This document shows, one piece after another, positions 36,991 through 48,696 of a DNA stretch of 64,000 nucleotides (position 1 is its first letter; each line of letters starts with the position of its first letter). The notes under the pieces were generated by a model that saw only the letters and a list, made by a program, of their open reading frames with translations, searched no databases and was not told where the DNA came from. The stretch is taken from positions 1 through 64,000 of the forward strand of contig JAVTVJ010001329.1 of assembly GCA_034509425.1 (NCBI GenBank), in the 5' to 3' direction. Both the position numbers and the translations under genes were made by a program. Source of the stretch: Eopsaltria australis. Lineage: Eukaryota > Chordata > Aves > Passeriformes > Petroicidae.

Positions 36991-39900
36991 GAGCTGGTCT
37001 CTGCCAGAAACCCAATAGTGACACTTCCCAGAAAAATAACTGTATATAACATCTTTCCAATAAATCAGCTACAGAGCAATAGGCTTAATTACAGACACTA
37101 CACTTTCACTCTTGGGTAGTTCCATAACACAGAATAGCTCACTATACATGCATCTTCTCCTGCAGAAGAGAGGCAAGCAGCTCAAATGGATAGAAGTTAT
37201 AGACAACCAAAAGCTAAAAAGTTTGGTGCCCTAAAGTTACAGATTAGTCATGTGTTACTCTCCCATTGTCAAGGTGCTCAGCTCACCTTTAGTCTGTCCC
37301 ACCCCTGGGATATACAATCAGCCTTTCTTCTCTGCACCCAAATAATCATTTTAAAGCTTGTCAGCATCAACTGAGTATACTCATGACATTGTCTTCTGCA
37401 GCTTTTTTCCATATCTAAAATCAAAGAACAAGTCATTAAAAAGTAAATCTATTTTGCCATGTCTGCAGGGCAGGAGGCTTCAGGTACAAGTGAGTGCCAT
37501 GTTGGTACAGCTGTGATTCCCTTGGGAATCCCTTGAGCCATTCTTGGGGCTCACAGCAGCAAATCTTCAACAAAACCTGAGAAAATTCCACAACTTTACT
37601 CCACTTCCAGTCACCTTCCTACAAAAGAGACATCAAACAGCTCCCAAGTACACAGCTTTTAAATTAGATATGGAACAAACAGGAAAGATGCAAGGAAATA
37701 GAATTTATAAAATTTTTATAGAGGTAGGAAAGAGTTATATTTAGAAAAGAGGTTAAAAGTAAATTTTTTTCTCCTCACAAATTCATAATCTCTTTGGAAA
37801 GATGGGCTGAGGCTTTTTCTATTATTGCTGTTGGACAAGAGAGAAGAAGATTTTGTGTTTTCCAAAGAAGAGGGAAAATGCAAAATAAAAGTTGATTTAG
37901 TTTTCAGGTTTCCAGCACTGAGGATTATCAAGATTTGTTCTTTAGTTTTAAATAGCAGATTTCACTGGAGAAAAAGGAAAAAGTTTAAAAAAAAATGCAG
38001 ATGTTTTTATGTCCAGTCTTCATACAACCTTTGGAAGTTATTTTTGTATGTGTGAAAATAAACCTGGAAGAAAGTTTAAAAAGGGTGATTACTTGAAAGA
38101 AGAGAAATGTCAGCTCAGATACCACTTATATTTTTAATGCAGAAATTAGGATTTGTTCCCTTTAAATTCCCCTACTAGCATTATTCTTCTTAGTATCACA
38201 GTACATGAGGTTTAAGACAAAGCAGCACACAGTGTTCACTAAATCCATGCATAAAACTGAGACCACAGACACTTGCATCCTAATTCCACTTTTATTATTC
38301 TCAATAAAATGGAATCTTTGAAAACCATAGAGGATCAGGGATGCTAACAAATACATCTTCCAGCTGTTTTAATGACTGTATGACTAATGCACAGGTAAAG
38401 CAGTTAGAAAACTGAAAATAGTTTAATTATATACAGACTAGTGATTGACAATACCACTCCAAACTCCTACTTATACCAAAAAAGGCATCAAACACCTCTG
38501 AGTCTCTGGCAGAAGCAAGGCAATCCGTGCAGTCTTCTGCAAGCAAGGCAGGTCTGTCCATTAATCTGTCCCTTTCCCCTGTGGGACCGAGACCTTTTAG
38601 GGACATTGCACAGTGAGGGGGACTGCAGCATGGGAAGGTCTGATATTCCCCCTTGATCTCAAGGACATGCAATCACCTCAAGAAAACTTTTCCATTCCCT
38701 GGATACTCTGACCCCATAGATCTCTCCTTGCATAGCAGTTTTGCACTGGGGCTTGGCTGAGCAAAGGGCGGATCTTCAGAGCGGAAGCTGGCAAGCAGGC
38801 AGGCAGGGAGGGCAGCTCAGGTGAGGCAGGGGACAGGAAGGGCAGAGGACAGCACAAAGCCAGGCCATGCCAGGCTACACGGGGCAGTCCAAAGTAGAAG
38901 TTGAACAAGCTTCCAGGGTAATATCAGCAGCTCATCAGTTTGATAACGTTGATTGTGCATGTTATTTGGATCACTGTAATCCAGTGGTATTGGTACATCA
39001 GCCGCTGCAAAAAACTCCCCAAGCAGCATGGGGAATTTAGAACACAGCTCTCATGAACTTCAATGAGAATGATGCATCTGTCTCCTGCGGTAGCTTTGAA
39101 GCTCTCGGCCAAAAGTATTCTTAGCCCTACTGTCATGCATGTCCCCAAAGAGACAAAAAAAGAAGGTGCGAGCATGTGAGACCCGGAGCGGACGTGGTTG
39201 AGGAAGTGAGAGACCAAGCAGAGCCTGATCTGGGAACCCTGCAGAGACAGATCATGTCCCTCAGGCTTTATGTTATCAACACTTCTTTGGAGGTAAAGAA
39301 CAGGGCTTTTTCTCCTAGCAGAATGAGGGAGCCAGTCTGGAGTACTGGGCTTCTGACACTGAGCTGCTTTCAGTAGCATTCCCAGATCATTAAAATCAGC
39401 TCTGGTATCTCTACTGGACCCTGTGGACACAGAAATCAGAACAAGCAAAGCAGAGAAAATAGTACAACAAAGAAACAAAGGAAAGACAGGTTTGCAAGAG
39501 TTGAATGTGCAAATATTTCAGATCAGGTTTCTTCTGGATTTATAAATTGTCTGTGTTTTCCCAGCAAGTGCCTGGATGTCCAAAGGGAGAAAACCAGCTC
39601 CTAGACAGTTTAAAATAAACCGTTTTTGCATCAGTACAGTTCAATATCAACGTACCTTCTTCCCATTGAACACACGGATTTCCACTCTAGCGTGCTGCAA
39701 AAAGTTCAGTTTCCCTCCCCAAGTGCACCTGCATTCTTTACTTGTGTGTGGTCTCTTGCATCACCACAATGCTGATATCTCCTTCTCCTAGCTCAGAAGG
39801 GCTGGAAAACAATGGCTAGAGCACATTAATAACAAGCAGTATGTATCAGACTCCTCTGGAGCTTGGGGGCTCAGGGAGTTAGAAAACACTTGTGTGGAAG

Positions 39901-40889
39901 GATATGTCTTGCAGTACTTGCATGTGACCAACCTCCAATCTTTGTGAAGTTAAACCAAGCAGTCAGAGCTCCCTGTAATGAATAAGTATCATACAGGGAG
40001 CAGCTTCTGTGCTTTGGAATAACCCTCTGTGCCTTGTAAAGGCATTTTGTGCAGAGGAGGCAAGAATTAAAGTATTTTAGATGCAGTTTATGTTGTCCCT
40101 AGGAATAAGGAGATATCTGAAATTTTGATGACAAGTCAAGATCCGTAATTTTATATGCCAAGGAATTAATTAACTAACAATTTTTTTGTTCTTATCTTCA
40201 CTGTATCTGCAAGGGCGGAATACCAATTCAAATCCTGAATTCAATTGAGCATAGGTGCTGCTATTGTATATTCCTTATTTGCTGCAACATCTCTTGGAGC
40301 CTGACAGTTTGAAATTACATTTTCATGTTGGAACTGTATTTTCAGAAATCCTGGAAGTTAAATAACTCTTAGAACAACAGAGAAGATATTACATTTCCAA
40401 CTATAGTTGATATTCTCTTTCATTATTTGTTTCTATAAATAGGTATGATCTTTTTTTTCTGGAACATAGTCTCATGTAGAGCAATACCTTTTCCTCAGAT
40501 GGCATCAAGAGACACAAAGTAAGCTTAAAGTTATCCACTCTGCTTACTCCACCTCCCTTCAAAGCTCTCACAAGAGACAGGGCAGATTAAAGGACATGTA
40601 ATCGTGTTGCTACACAGGAGTCCCAGCAATTCTGAACCTTGCAGGGATAAAACTGGAACTACAAAATATCTATTCCGCTTGAGAAGCCATTCTTTCATAT
40701 TAGGTGTCCCTACTGTTTTGCCACCTTTCTGCACTTTATCAAAATAAACTGTAGGATTACTAGATCCACAAGAACTGCACACACAGAGCAGGAGGATTTC
40801 CATGGCCCCCCTAATGCCCAAGAGACTGTCAGCTTCAACAATTTGTTTAACAGCAGAGGTGATACACACTGGTGTTGAGGAATGCATCT
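36991..40889. other. 3.9 kb of single-copy non-coding DNA
   Basis: No repeat is recognised. A purine-rich patch lies at 38760-38880. A 184-codon minus-strand frame spans 38924-39478 and is one of the two longest in the window. It starts with a hydrophobic stretch, but I can name no domain. A few CpGs cluster at 39166-39196 (gtgcgagc, cccggagcggacgtgg). Confidence 0.45.
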
Positions 40890-41405
40890 GGTGCAGGTAG
40901 CTGAGTTTGCAAGCTGCAGTTGGAGATGCAGATTGAGCTCTGGGTGGGAGTCTGAGACAAGAGGCCACGAGCTGCCAGCAAAGGTGTTTAACAAAGGGGC
41001 ACAAGAACCAGGGGCCAGAGAGGTGAATGGACACTTGGAGAGAAAGCAGGAGCGTAGGACTCAGGGGAAGGGGCAAGATTTGCACCTGGCCTGGACTGTG
41101 AGGGTGTAAAAGTCCAGGTGTTCCTTTGCTGGGGTTCCCTGCTCAGCAGCACCTTGAGCTGTTTCTGTGTTACTGTGCTGTGAATAAATGGCTTTATGGA
41201 ATGACAAATCTGAGACTCTGCCAGGGGAAATGCAGGGTGGAGGCAGTGAGGAAACCTGGTCTGGCTGAGTGGGGAGTGCAGGAGCCAAGCAGGGACCCCT
41301 TGGGGCACTGGAGCTGCCCACGGTGGAGGGGCTTCAGTCCCAGCAGGGAAAGTCTCTGACCTTGGGAATGAGACTGGCAGGGGCCTCGGGAATGGCCAGG
41401 CTGGG
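40890..41405 (+). mobile_element. probable solo LTR of an avian endogenous retrovirus
   Basis: A GC-rich block sits in AT-rich DNA. In order it shows a purine-rich U3-like stretch, a TATA-like TGTAAAAG at 41105-41112, a short R-like segment ('ggggttccctgctcagcagc'), AATAAA at 41183-41188, then a U5-like GC-rich remainder. The 75-base spacing from TATA to polyadenylation signal and the phrase 'gtgctgtgaataaatggctt' fit avian ERV LTRs as I remember them. Exact TG...CA ends and target-site duplications are not clear, and no gag, pol or env remnants flank it. A 184-codon minus-strand frame (40531-41085) partly overlaps it and is probably meaningless. Confidence 0.5.
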
Positions 41406-42698
41406 AAGTTTCCCTACTATTGCAAAGAAATTAAATTAAATTACAATTCGGGATTTCTGTTTGAAGGCATTTAATTCTTTAGGTTTCTAACAGGTAATTT
41501 TCAAGATAGCAGTATGAACTTCCATTGCATAGTTCTTCAGCACCACAAATATTAAACATTCAGAAATTACAAGTTCTGTTTTAACACCACAGTTGGTGTT
41601 GATGGATCTTGGGTTCTTAGTTTTGACCCCAAGAATGACATTTCTAATACTGTCTCCTTAATCACATGAAACAAAACCTCTCTTTGAAACAAAGAAAAAA
41701 GCACCTTTCAATTCTTCTGCAGGCCTGACTGTGAAAAATTTTCTTCTATGAAAAACCTAAGAGGCCTAGAACCAAATCTAGGTGAATGAGCCTATAGTAA
41801 CCTTCTTAAAACAAAAGTGTTTTTCATAGCACAGTAGAATCTGAAACACAGGCAATGAAAATGAAAACTAAATCCAGTTTTATAAAATTCTTTTTACATT
41901 CTTTAGAGCACAGTCTGTCCCTTGATTTTGTACATTTGGTAGGTCTCAGTCAGAACCATGACATGCTACAAGAATTTATGCACATTCAAATGTAGACCAA
42001 AGATTGTTGAATACAAGTTTTCTGCCACTGAATTACAAAGCTCCAAGCATCCATTTATGCACCAGCGTTAAGGAAAGAAAAACATGGAAACTAAATGCTT
42101 TCCAGTCAGTTGATTCAAGCTAAAATGTGGTTAAATCATTAAGTTCATTAAAATATACTTTGCATTAAAAAACCTAAAGAAAGTAGTCTATGTGGCAGCA
42201 TGCAATACTAAATAGAAGAGAACTTTTCAGAACTATTGTAAAGGAATTGTGTGTGTAACAAAGTATTGTATTTTTGTGGAAAAAAAATTAAAATTGAGTG
42301 TGTAAAAATTAGAGCTTACCTAATAGGCAATAGTCCTGCACTTTCTCACACCTGATCTAAACCTTGCTTTGTAAGTTACCATTAATAAAGCAGTTGGATT
42401 TGCACACTTCTGGAGTATCACATATGTTTAAATAATGCCTAGCCATTTCACAGTCTCTAAAACTTAGTGAAATGAACTTTACATTGATTAATTTAAGGTA
42501 TAGTGAAATTTTCTGTTTGTCTTATCCAAGCAAAATACAAAGGCAGCTGGATATAGTCACTATTGGCTCTGTGTCCTCCAGAAGCAGGCTCATAACACAC
42601 CAGCTCAGGGGAAGGTTGGAAAAGCAGGATATGCTACCACATACTTGAGGAGGACTGCACTATAGCTATGCCTGCAAACCTCTAAGGATCATTCCATT
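41406..42698. other. AT-rich single-copy DNA
   Basis: Sequence is markedly AT-rich with no repeat or coding signal recognised. Stops are dense in all frames. Confidence 0.55.
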
Positions 42699-42922
42699 AA
42701 AACAAACAAACAAACAAAAGCAAACAAATAAAAACCAGCAACAACAAAAAGCAACAATCAAGAAAAACAAAAAAAGCAAAAAAACCCAAACAAAACACAC
42801 AACCCACAAAGAAACAAACAAAAAAACCCAAAAAAACTACAACAACAAAAACACCCACAAAAAAACCCCAAACCAGCAAGCCAAACAAGAAAAACAAAAA
42901 ACAAGAAAACCACCCAACAACA
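42699..42922. repeat. 224-bp A/C-rich low-complexity tract, (CAAA)n-like
   Basis: It begins with a regular (CAAA)n array at 42700-42718 and then becomes an irregular string of A runs split by C or CC, with very few G and T. The minus strand gives a 66-codon frame of phenylalanine, leucine, valine and cysteine (42697-42897), which is an artefact of composition. Smaller tracts of the same texture lie at 2175-2283, 9258-9283 and 57367-57410. Confidence 0.93.
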
Positions 42923-45384
42923 AAGCCTCAAACCACCCTGATATAAATTTCTCAGTGGTATAGGGCACCAGAACTACTAGAAGTGAGGAAGTGCATTTTC
43001 CATCTCCCAGAAATCATTGACACTATGGTAAACCTAGGTTAGGCACCCTGTGCATGATTTGAAATTACCCACGTCCTCCTTCCCAGACTGACATTTGCTT
43101 AAGTTGATGGTAGGTGAACTCAGGAAACCACAATCCATTTTCAAATGCCAGTTGCCATTTTCTGGGCATAAGATCTGTACACAAGCCTTGGCAGAATCAA
43201 ATCTACCCTGTTCCACCATGGTTTGGCCTCACAGGTGTTGCAGTTCATTTTCCAGAACAATTGACCAGCAAGGTAGGCCTGTGAGCCAGTCTGATCTGAC
43301 TCTTACACTTATTTTCTCTAACAGCTCAGCTCACTCACTGGTGTGACCAGATGTATAGACGTTTAGGAAACAATGAAGATCAATTTTACATCTTCAGACA
43401 TGTAACAGCAGTTTCTAAATTACCTCTGGTCTGCTCTGCACAGACAGCCTTGTTACTGTTTCTGCAAGCTCCTTTAGCCAGCACAAGTACTCCAAGATCT
43501 TTGTAAACAAAGCTAATACTATGATTTTGACATCAGCAAATAAGCATGGATTAGCTAAACTTGATAACTTGGGGTAATTTCATCATGTACTTAAGCTTTT
43601 ATTCACCCAAATAAGCTTGAAAATAACTCCTAAAAAATGGAGATGGTGTTAGTTAAGAACTAAACTGTAAAATCTGAAAACAGCTTGCACCTCTGAAGCA
43701 TCCTGGCCTAGAAATAGGAAAGTATTCAGTGGTAGGATGCATCTCCCAAAGTGGAACATGCATCTTCCTTGGAGAGATTTCCGTTGCTCCATCAGTTGTG
43801 CTTTATTCATAAAATCTGTCTCAAGGGAAAATAAAATTTGATTTCAGGTATTTCAATGTTGCCTGGCTGCCAGACCTGTTTAAATCATCTATGCTGGCTG
43901 AGAAAACAAGCTCCAAATGTCCTGAGCAGTGAGCAGCCCTGTACAGGCTGGAGCCAAGCACAACTACACTACTCTGTGTTTGCAGTTTTTAAGCACTGCC
44001 ATATCTCTCAGGCAGTCTGGAGCAGTGACCTGAGCTGGGCTGCAGGGAGCAAATACACCCAAGGCTAGTAGTTTGTGCACACACAGAGGTTAGGCTGTAG
44101 CAGGACAGGTGTCAGTGGGGGCTGTCCAAAACTCACAGCATATCCACACACAAGTTTTGCTGATGGCTCAGAAGAGCCATGCAAGCCCACAGGCTTCTGG
44201 AGGCAGCATAAACAAATCTTACCAATTCTGCTTCAGCTGGATAACAGCTGTACTCACAGTGGTTATTAGTGTACTCACAGCCATAGCGAATACTCTGATA
44301 ATATATGGGCTATAATTCCAAGTTTTATACTTAGGAGACGCTTTTTAGTGGTGCTCCTGCGCTTCCAGCCACCTGCTAGGGAGTACAAGGCCCACAGCAC
44401 CATGACGTGGGCATGCTTGGCATCAGCCAGATGCCACTGCTAAGCTCAAGCAAGCACACTAGCTGCAGAAGACATGGGTTTTAGATAGCCACAGAGACAC
44501 TGATGGTGAGCAGGCATGAAAAAAGGGATTTAAACCAGCAGAACTAGGGAAGAGACTACCTTTTAGTCATGGTATCTGCACTGACAGGTTAAGTCTTCCC
44601 CAAAAGACCTGCCAGTATTTTACATATGCACTCATGCTGAAGGACAACTATTTAAACAACTGCCTGAGAGTGCTTTTAAGAAATCAGCCAGAACTAATGT
44701 CAGAGAAAGGAGAACAATCATTAAAACATTCTCAAAGCTTTATAATATGTCTTAAAATAGCGTCCTTTGCATATAGGAATGCCAGGAGATTAAGATCCAA
44801 TATCTCGTGATCTACTGTGTCTAGGAACAAGTACTTTAATACTATTGGAAATGTGCCCTCTTGAATTTTTGACTGCATATTGTTTCCATCTCTAGCTGTA
44901 ATGAGTGTCAAAGTCCCCTTTTCTAAAACATCATTGTTTGCCATACATGGGTATGATTTGGGCTTAGTAGGTCACATTTTGAGGAAAAACAGATTATTGG
45001 TTTGGGTTTGTTGGGGGTTTTTTTAGTTTTAAGATGATACCTTTTAAAAGTAATGTATACAACAGGCTATTAGCAAGCCACTTCAAAAGTGCAAATAGTT
45101 ACAGGACTCTCCAGCTCATGGGTGTGACTTATTCAATTTTCCTAAAACGTGAGAGCATGCAGGAAAAATTATTTTGCCACTCATGTGGCAATCAATACAA
45201 CTCAAATGTAAGTCTACTGCTTATGATTAATGGCATCACCCCCATGCATGCCAGCAAGAATTTGTAGTAAACAGCCCATCACGGATTCTAATACTGTTTA
45301 TCCTTTTACCCTCACTTCTTCCACATGAGTTAGTGTGAAAATGTCAGTATATCTGCCATGATTTATTACCAAACACAGGTTCAG
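42923..45384. other. 2.5 kb of single-copy non-coding DNA
   Basis: No repeat family or gene is recognised. A T/G-rich tract lies at 44996-45031. The GC-richer patches near 43850-44070 and 44340-44460 have no motif. Confidence 0.5.
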
Positions 45385-45880
45385 GAGCACTGAGTTGAGT
45401 TCTGGGCTCCCCAACAGAAGGATCTGGACCTGCTGGAGCAAGTCCAGAGGAGACCATGAAGATGATCAGAGGGCTGGAGCACAGACTGAGAGAGTTGGAG
45501 CTGTTCATCTGGGAGAAAAGAAGGCTCCAGAATGACCCTTCCAGGACCTGAAGAGAGCCTACAGGAAAGGTGGAGAGGGACTTTTTAAAAGGGCGTGGAG
45601 TGATAGGATATGGTAGAATGGCTTCAAACTGAAAGAGAGTATGTTTAGATTAGACATTAGGAAGACAATCTCACCACTATTGGAGTAGTGAGACACTGGC
45701 AGGGGTTTCCCAGAGAAGTTGTGGATGCCCCATCCCTGGAAGTGTTCAAGGCAAGGCCGGATGTGTCTTTGAGCATCGTGGTCTAGTAAAGGTGTCAAGG
45801 TCCCTGCCTATTGGAAGGGAATTGGAACTGGATGACATTTAAGGTCCCTTCCAACTCAAACCATTTCATCATTTTGTGAA
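45385..45880 (+). mobile_element. CR1 LINE fragment, 3' end, plus strand
   Basis: This matches the CR1 ORF2 C-terminus and 3' UTR. Landmarks are 'ttctgggctccccaacagaa' near 45400, 'gacctgctggagcaagtcca' near 45427, 'aagatgatcagagggctgga' near 45458, 'ttgtggatgccccatccctg' near 45719 and the tail 'aaggtcccttccaactcaaa' near 45841. The final octamers are degenerate. It looks younger than the copy at 2509, with fewer visible departures, but frameshifts still break the reading frame. Confidence 0.95.
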
Positions 45881-46167
45881 TATTTTGCAATAAAAATCAT
45901 CAAATTTCCAGCTGTAGATCATACAAGTATTTTTTTCCTTGTGAAAAAAACTAATTGGGAGAGATTTTTAAATCCAGTTCACCCAAGCCTTCCTTTGGAT
46001 AAGTCAGTTGGCATTTTCTTCAGCAATATCTCGGCTATGCTTTCCCCCATTCATCCACAGCACACACAACCACTTCACAGGACTTCACAAAATATGGACA
46101 ACAAAATAGCACATCTAGGCCACTACTAACATGAGAACAGGTGGTTTTAAACAGCAGTGTGGCCATC
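45881..46167. other. spacer, nothing recognised
   Basis: Short AT-rich sequence between two CR1 remnants, with no feature supported. Confidence 0.5.
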
Positions 46168-46215
46168 AAGGACTATAGGGCTGAAGAAACCTCAAAGATC
46201 ACTCAGAATGCCTAA
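46168..46215 (-). mobile_element. possible degenerate CR1 3' tail, minus strand
   Basis: The plus strand reads 'tagggctgaagaaacctcaa' followed by 'agatcactcag'. This aligns with the reverse-complement CR1 tail 'ttgggttggaagggacct' and 'taaagatcatctag' with one gap and several substitutions. The terminal octamers are gone. It may be chance, but the order of the matched blocks is right. Confidence 0.4.
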
Positions 46216-48099
46216 TACCATATTTTATTGTTGTTTTAGTTACAATATCTCTTGAAACTTAGCAATGATCTTCCCCCAAGCAGATGCACAAGCCCAAACC
46301 CCTGCTCTGAAAGTCTTTAAAGATATTATACCAGTTTCCATAATTTCCACTCATTACCAACATCAAGAGAAGCTTATCCAAACGCAATATCCAAGTGGTA
46401 ATCTTCTGATTGCACCCACATTTACCTAAAACCCCACTGTTTTAATTTTACTTAATTCAATGGAGAAAGTGCCATCAATTAGTCACCATAGCTACCTCCT
46501 TCAGTTGCCCACACTGACTCCCCCTCCCCAATGGATGGACAGCTGGTCCCACAGCTTGGCTGTTCCTTTCTCCATCTGGGAGGTGCATAAGAGGAAAAAT
46601 GGCCCTAAATCAGGAGCTGCTGGAACACAATCCTTTATGAATGGAACTGCAAATATTTCTGTAATCTTCAGCCACTGTAGGCCATCCTGCAGCCATAAAT
46701 GCAATCAATCACCTATCTGGCAGTTTCAGAGCAATCTGCTAATGGTTTTCATATTATTTCTTCTGCTAATTTTGAGGGATCAGCAAAGGCACAAGAAAAC
46801 ACGGATTTGGTTCTTGTTGCTTTATCTTAAGCTGTCCTATGATGAATATTATTAATGACATTCAAGGCTCTCTTACAGTCTTCAGTGCTTAAATGGAGAT
46901 AGATAATGAAAACATCTCTGGACCTTCTGTTGACTACAAGATCAGAGCCATGTCTGTTTGTTCCTAGCACAGCCATTTGGAAAACCATCAGCAATTGGAA
47001 ATCAGGGGAATATTTAACTTTTGTTTGCAGGCCATTCCCTACTCCTTCCTCTCCCAAGGACCCATGCTACTTTCCCTGCTGCAAATACTCACAATAACTC
47101 AGAATCCCCACAGTTATAGATATCTGATTGCCCTTTTGCTCACCTTACTGCAGTGGGCAAATATCTCCAGGAAATCAACAGGAAAAACAGATGGAGGGAG
47201 GAACTACACTTAAATTTGACAGAAATCTTAAAGATCTGTACATGAACATAGTTTTTAGCACAAGTCCCAGTTAGACGGGGTAGGTTGAATTACCCCCTAC
47301 TGTGTTGCATCAAAAAATCAACAAATCAGAAATTGGAAAGGGTACCAAGCCACAAGTAGCCAATATTCACATCATTTGCTGCAAGTTACCAAAGGATCTA
47401 ATTTCCATATTTTCACATAATACGGTGAAAGTAATAATCATATTGACAATTTATACCTCCTGCCACATGGATATAGAGACACACAGAATATGTCAGCTGT
47501 GGCTATGATGAGTGGAGACTGGTTGCCACAGCAAAGCTGTAGCTGGCTGGCCAAACTCAGAGAAAGGAAAAACAGTGAAGTGTTGATGAAGGTGGGTTGA
47601 CAGAGGAAGAGCTTGTATGGCTAAGAATGAGGGGGTCAAGGCACCCTGACAGAAAGGAAGAGCCAGAAAGATATTATATACCTACTCCTTAATGGGTTAT
47701 GAGAGATTTTTTAATGAGCAATCTGTGCTTTACCCTGATGGTTGTCAGGGAATACAAGAGCAGTTTCTGAGAAAGGTTCTGGTGTATGTTTATATCAATC
47801 AGGTGAGAAGGTTCCTATGGGGCCAAATACACTTCCTTTCTGGTGCTCCTGGTATTGCCAGCTGTTGTGGCCCTTTCCAGATGAGGAGGGAAAAGAGGGG
47901 GAAAAAGAACAGCAACTTGCAAATAATGTATTGCACAAATCCACGTCTTTACTAAGACTGCACTTCAAAGAGGAGGGAAGAATACGAATCTGCAAGTACA
48001 TCACCTAACTAACCAAAGCATCATGCCAAAAGTCAGTTCCATCATTTAAGCAGCAGGAATGCCAGTTACTGAAAAAACTGGACCTTCAGTAGGGGTGAG
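46216..48099. other. 1.9 kb of single-copy non-coding DNA
   Basis: No repeat or exon is recognised. A 131-codon plus-strand frame at 46460-46855 has a hydrophobic stretch near its end but no known relatives, and I treat it as a chance frame. Confidence 0.45.
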
Positions 48100-48500
48100 G
48101 CAGTTTTGTGCTGGCGAGTTAGTAAATGTCAGAAGGAAGGAAAATCAATTTTTATCGTATACCTAAAGTGAAAGCAAAACTGTGCAATTAACTTATATGC
48201 CTATTGACTACATAATGAAAAGTGCAATTAGATATATTGCTTGCAAATCCTACCATAGTCAATGGGAACACACGGAGTCATGGGAAGCATGTGGGTATAT
48301 TTGAGTGTGTGCTCTATCTAGAAAACAGCAGAGAGGTAATCAAGTTAGAATTAAATATAGTTATACCAGTTCAGTTAGAGCACACAATTCATTTCTAGAA
48401 CACAAATAACAACTCACGAAGTGAATGAGATCATTAAAGCCAATATACTTTAAAAATTTATTTGCTGAAAGCATGGGACTGAAAGCTTTACTTAGAAATG
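48100..48500. promoter_or_regulatory. candidate non-coding regulatory stretch with paired homeodomain-like sites
   Basis: GTGCAATTA occurs at 48182-48190 and again at 48222-48230, exactly 40 bases apart and in the same orientation. An octamer-like TTGCAAAT follows at 48241-48248. The stretch is AT-rich, repeat-free and without open frames. A regulatory role is inferred from motif spacing only. Confidence 0.22.
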
Positions 48501-48654
48501 AAAAATCTAACAAAGTGGCAACAAAATGTAATATAGGAAGGAAATAAAAATAAATTCAGAACAGCAGGCTGACTGCCACAGATAAGAGACAATAAAAGCT
48601 GGAAGCTAATCCCTGACAACTGAAAATTTACGACACTGCAAAATACAAGTAACC
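48501..48654. other. spacer, nothing recognised
   Basis: Short AT-rich sequence with no feature supported. Confidence 0.5.
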
Positions 48655-48696
48655 ACTATTTTCATTTAGTCAAATACTATTTTCATTTAGTCAAAT
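48655..48696. repeat. perfect 21-bp tandem duplication
   Basis: ACTATTTTCATTTAGTCAAA plus T occurs twice in a row without mismatch (48655-48675, 48676-48696). Identity implies a recent event or constraint. Each copy contains TTAGTCA, one base from the AP-1 site. Confidence 0.96.

Noticed and set aside
40531..41085. 184-codon minus-strand frame
   Set aside because: It partly overlaps the LTR-like block in antisense and shows no domain, so it is more likely a chance frame in stop-poor DNA.
42697..42897. Hydrophobic 66-codon minus-strand frame resembling a membrane protein
   Set aside because: It is the translation of an A/C-rich low-complexity tract read backwards, so it is a composition artefact.
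46460..46855. 131-codon plus-strand frame with a hydrophobic segment
   Set aside because: No recognisable family, no splice or promoter context, and length within chance for this window.
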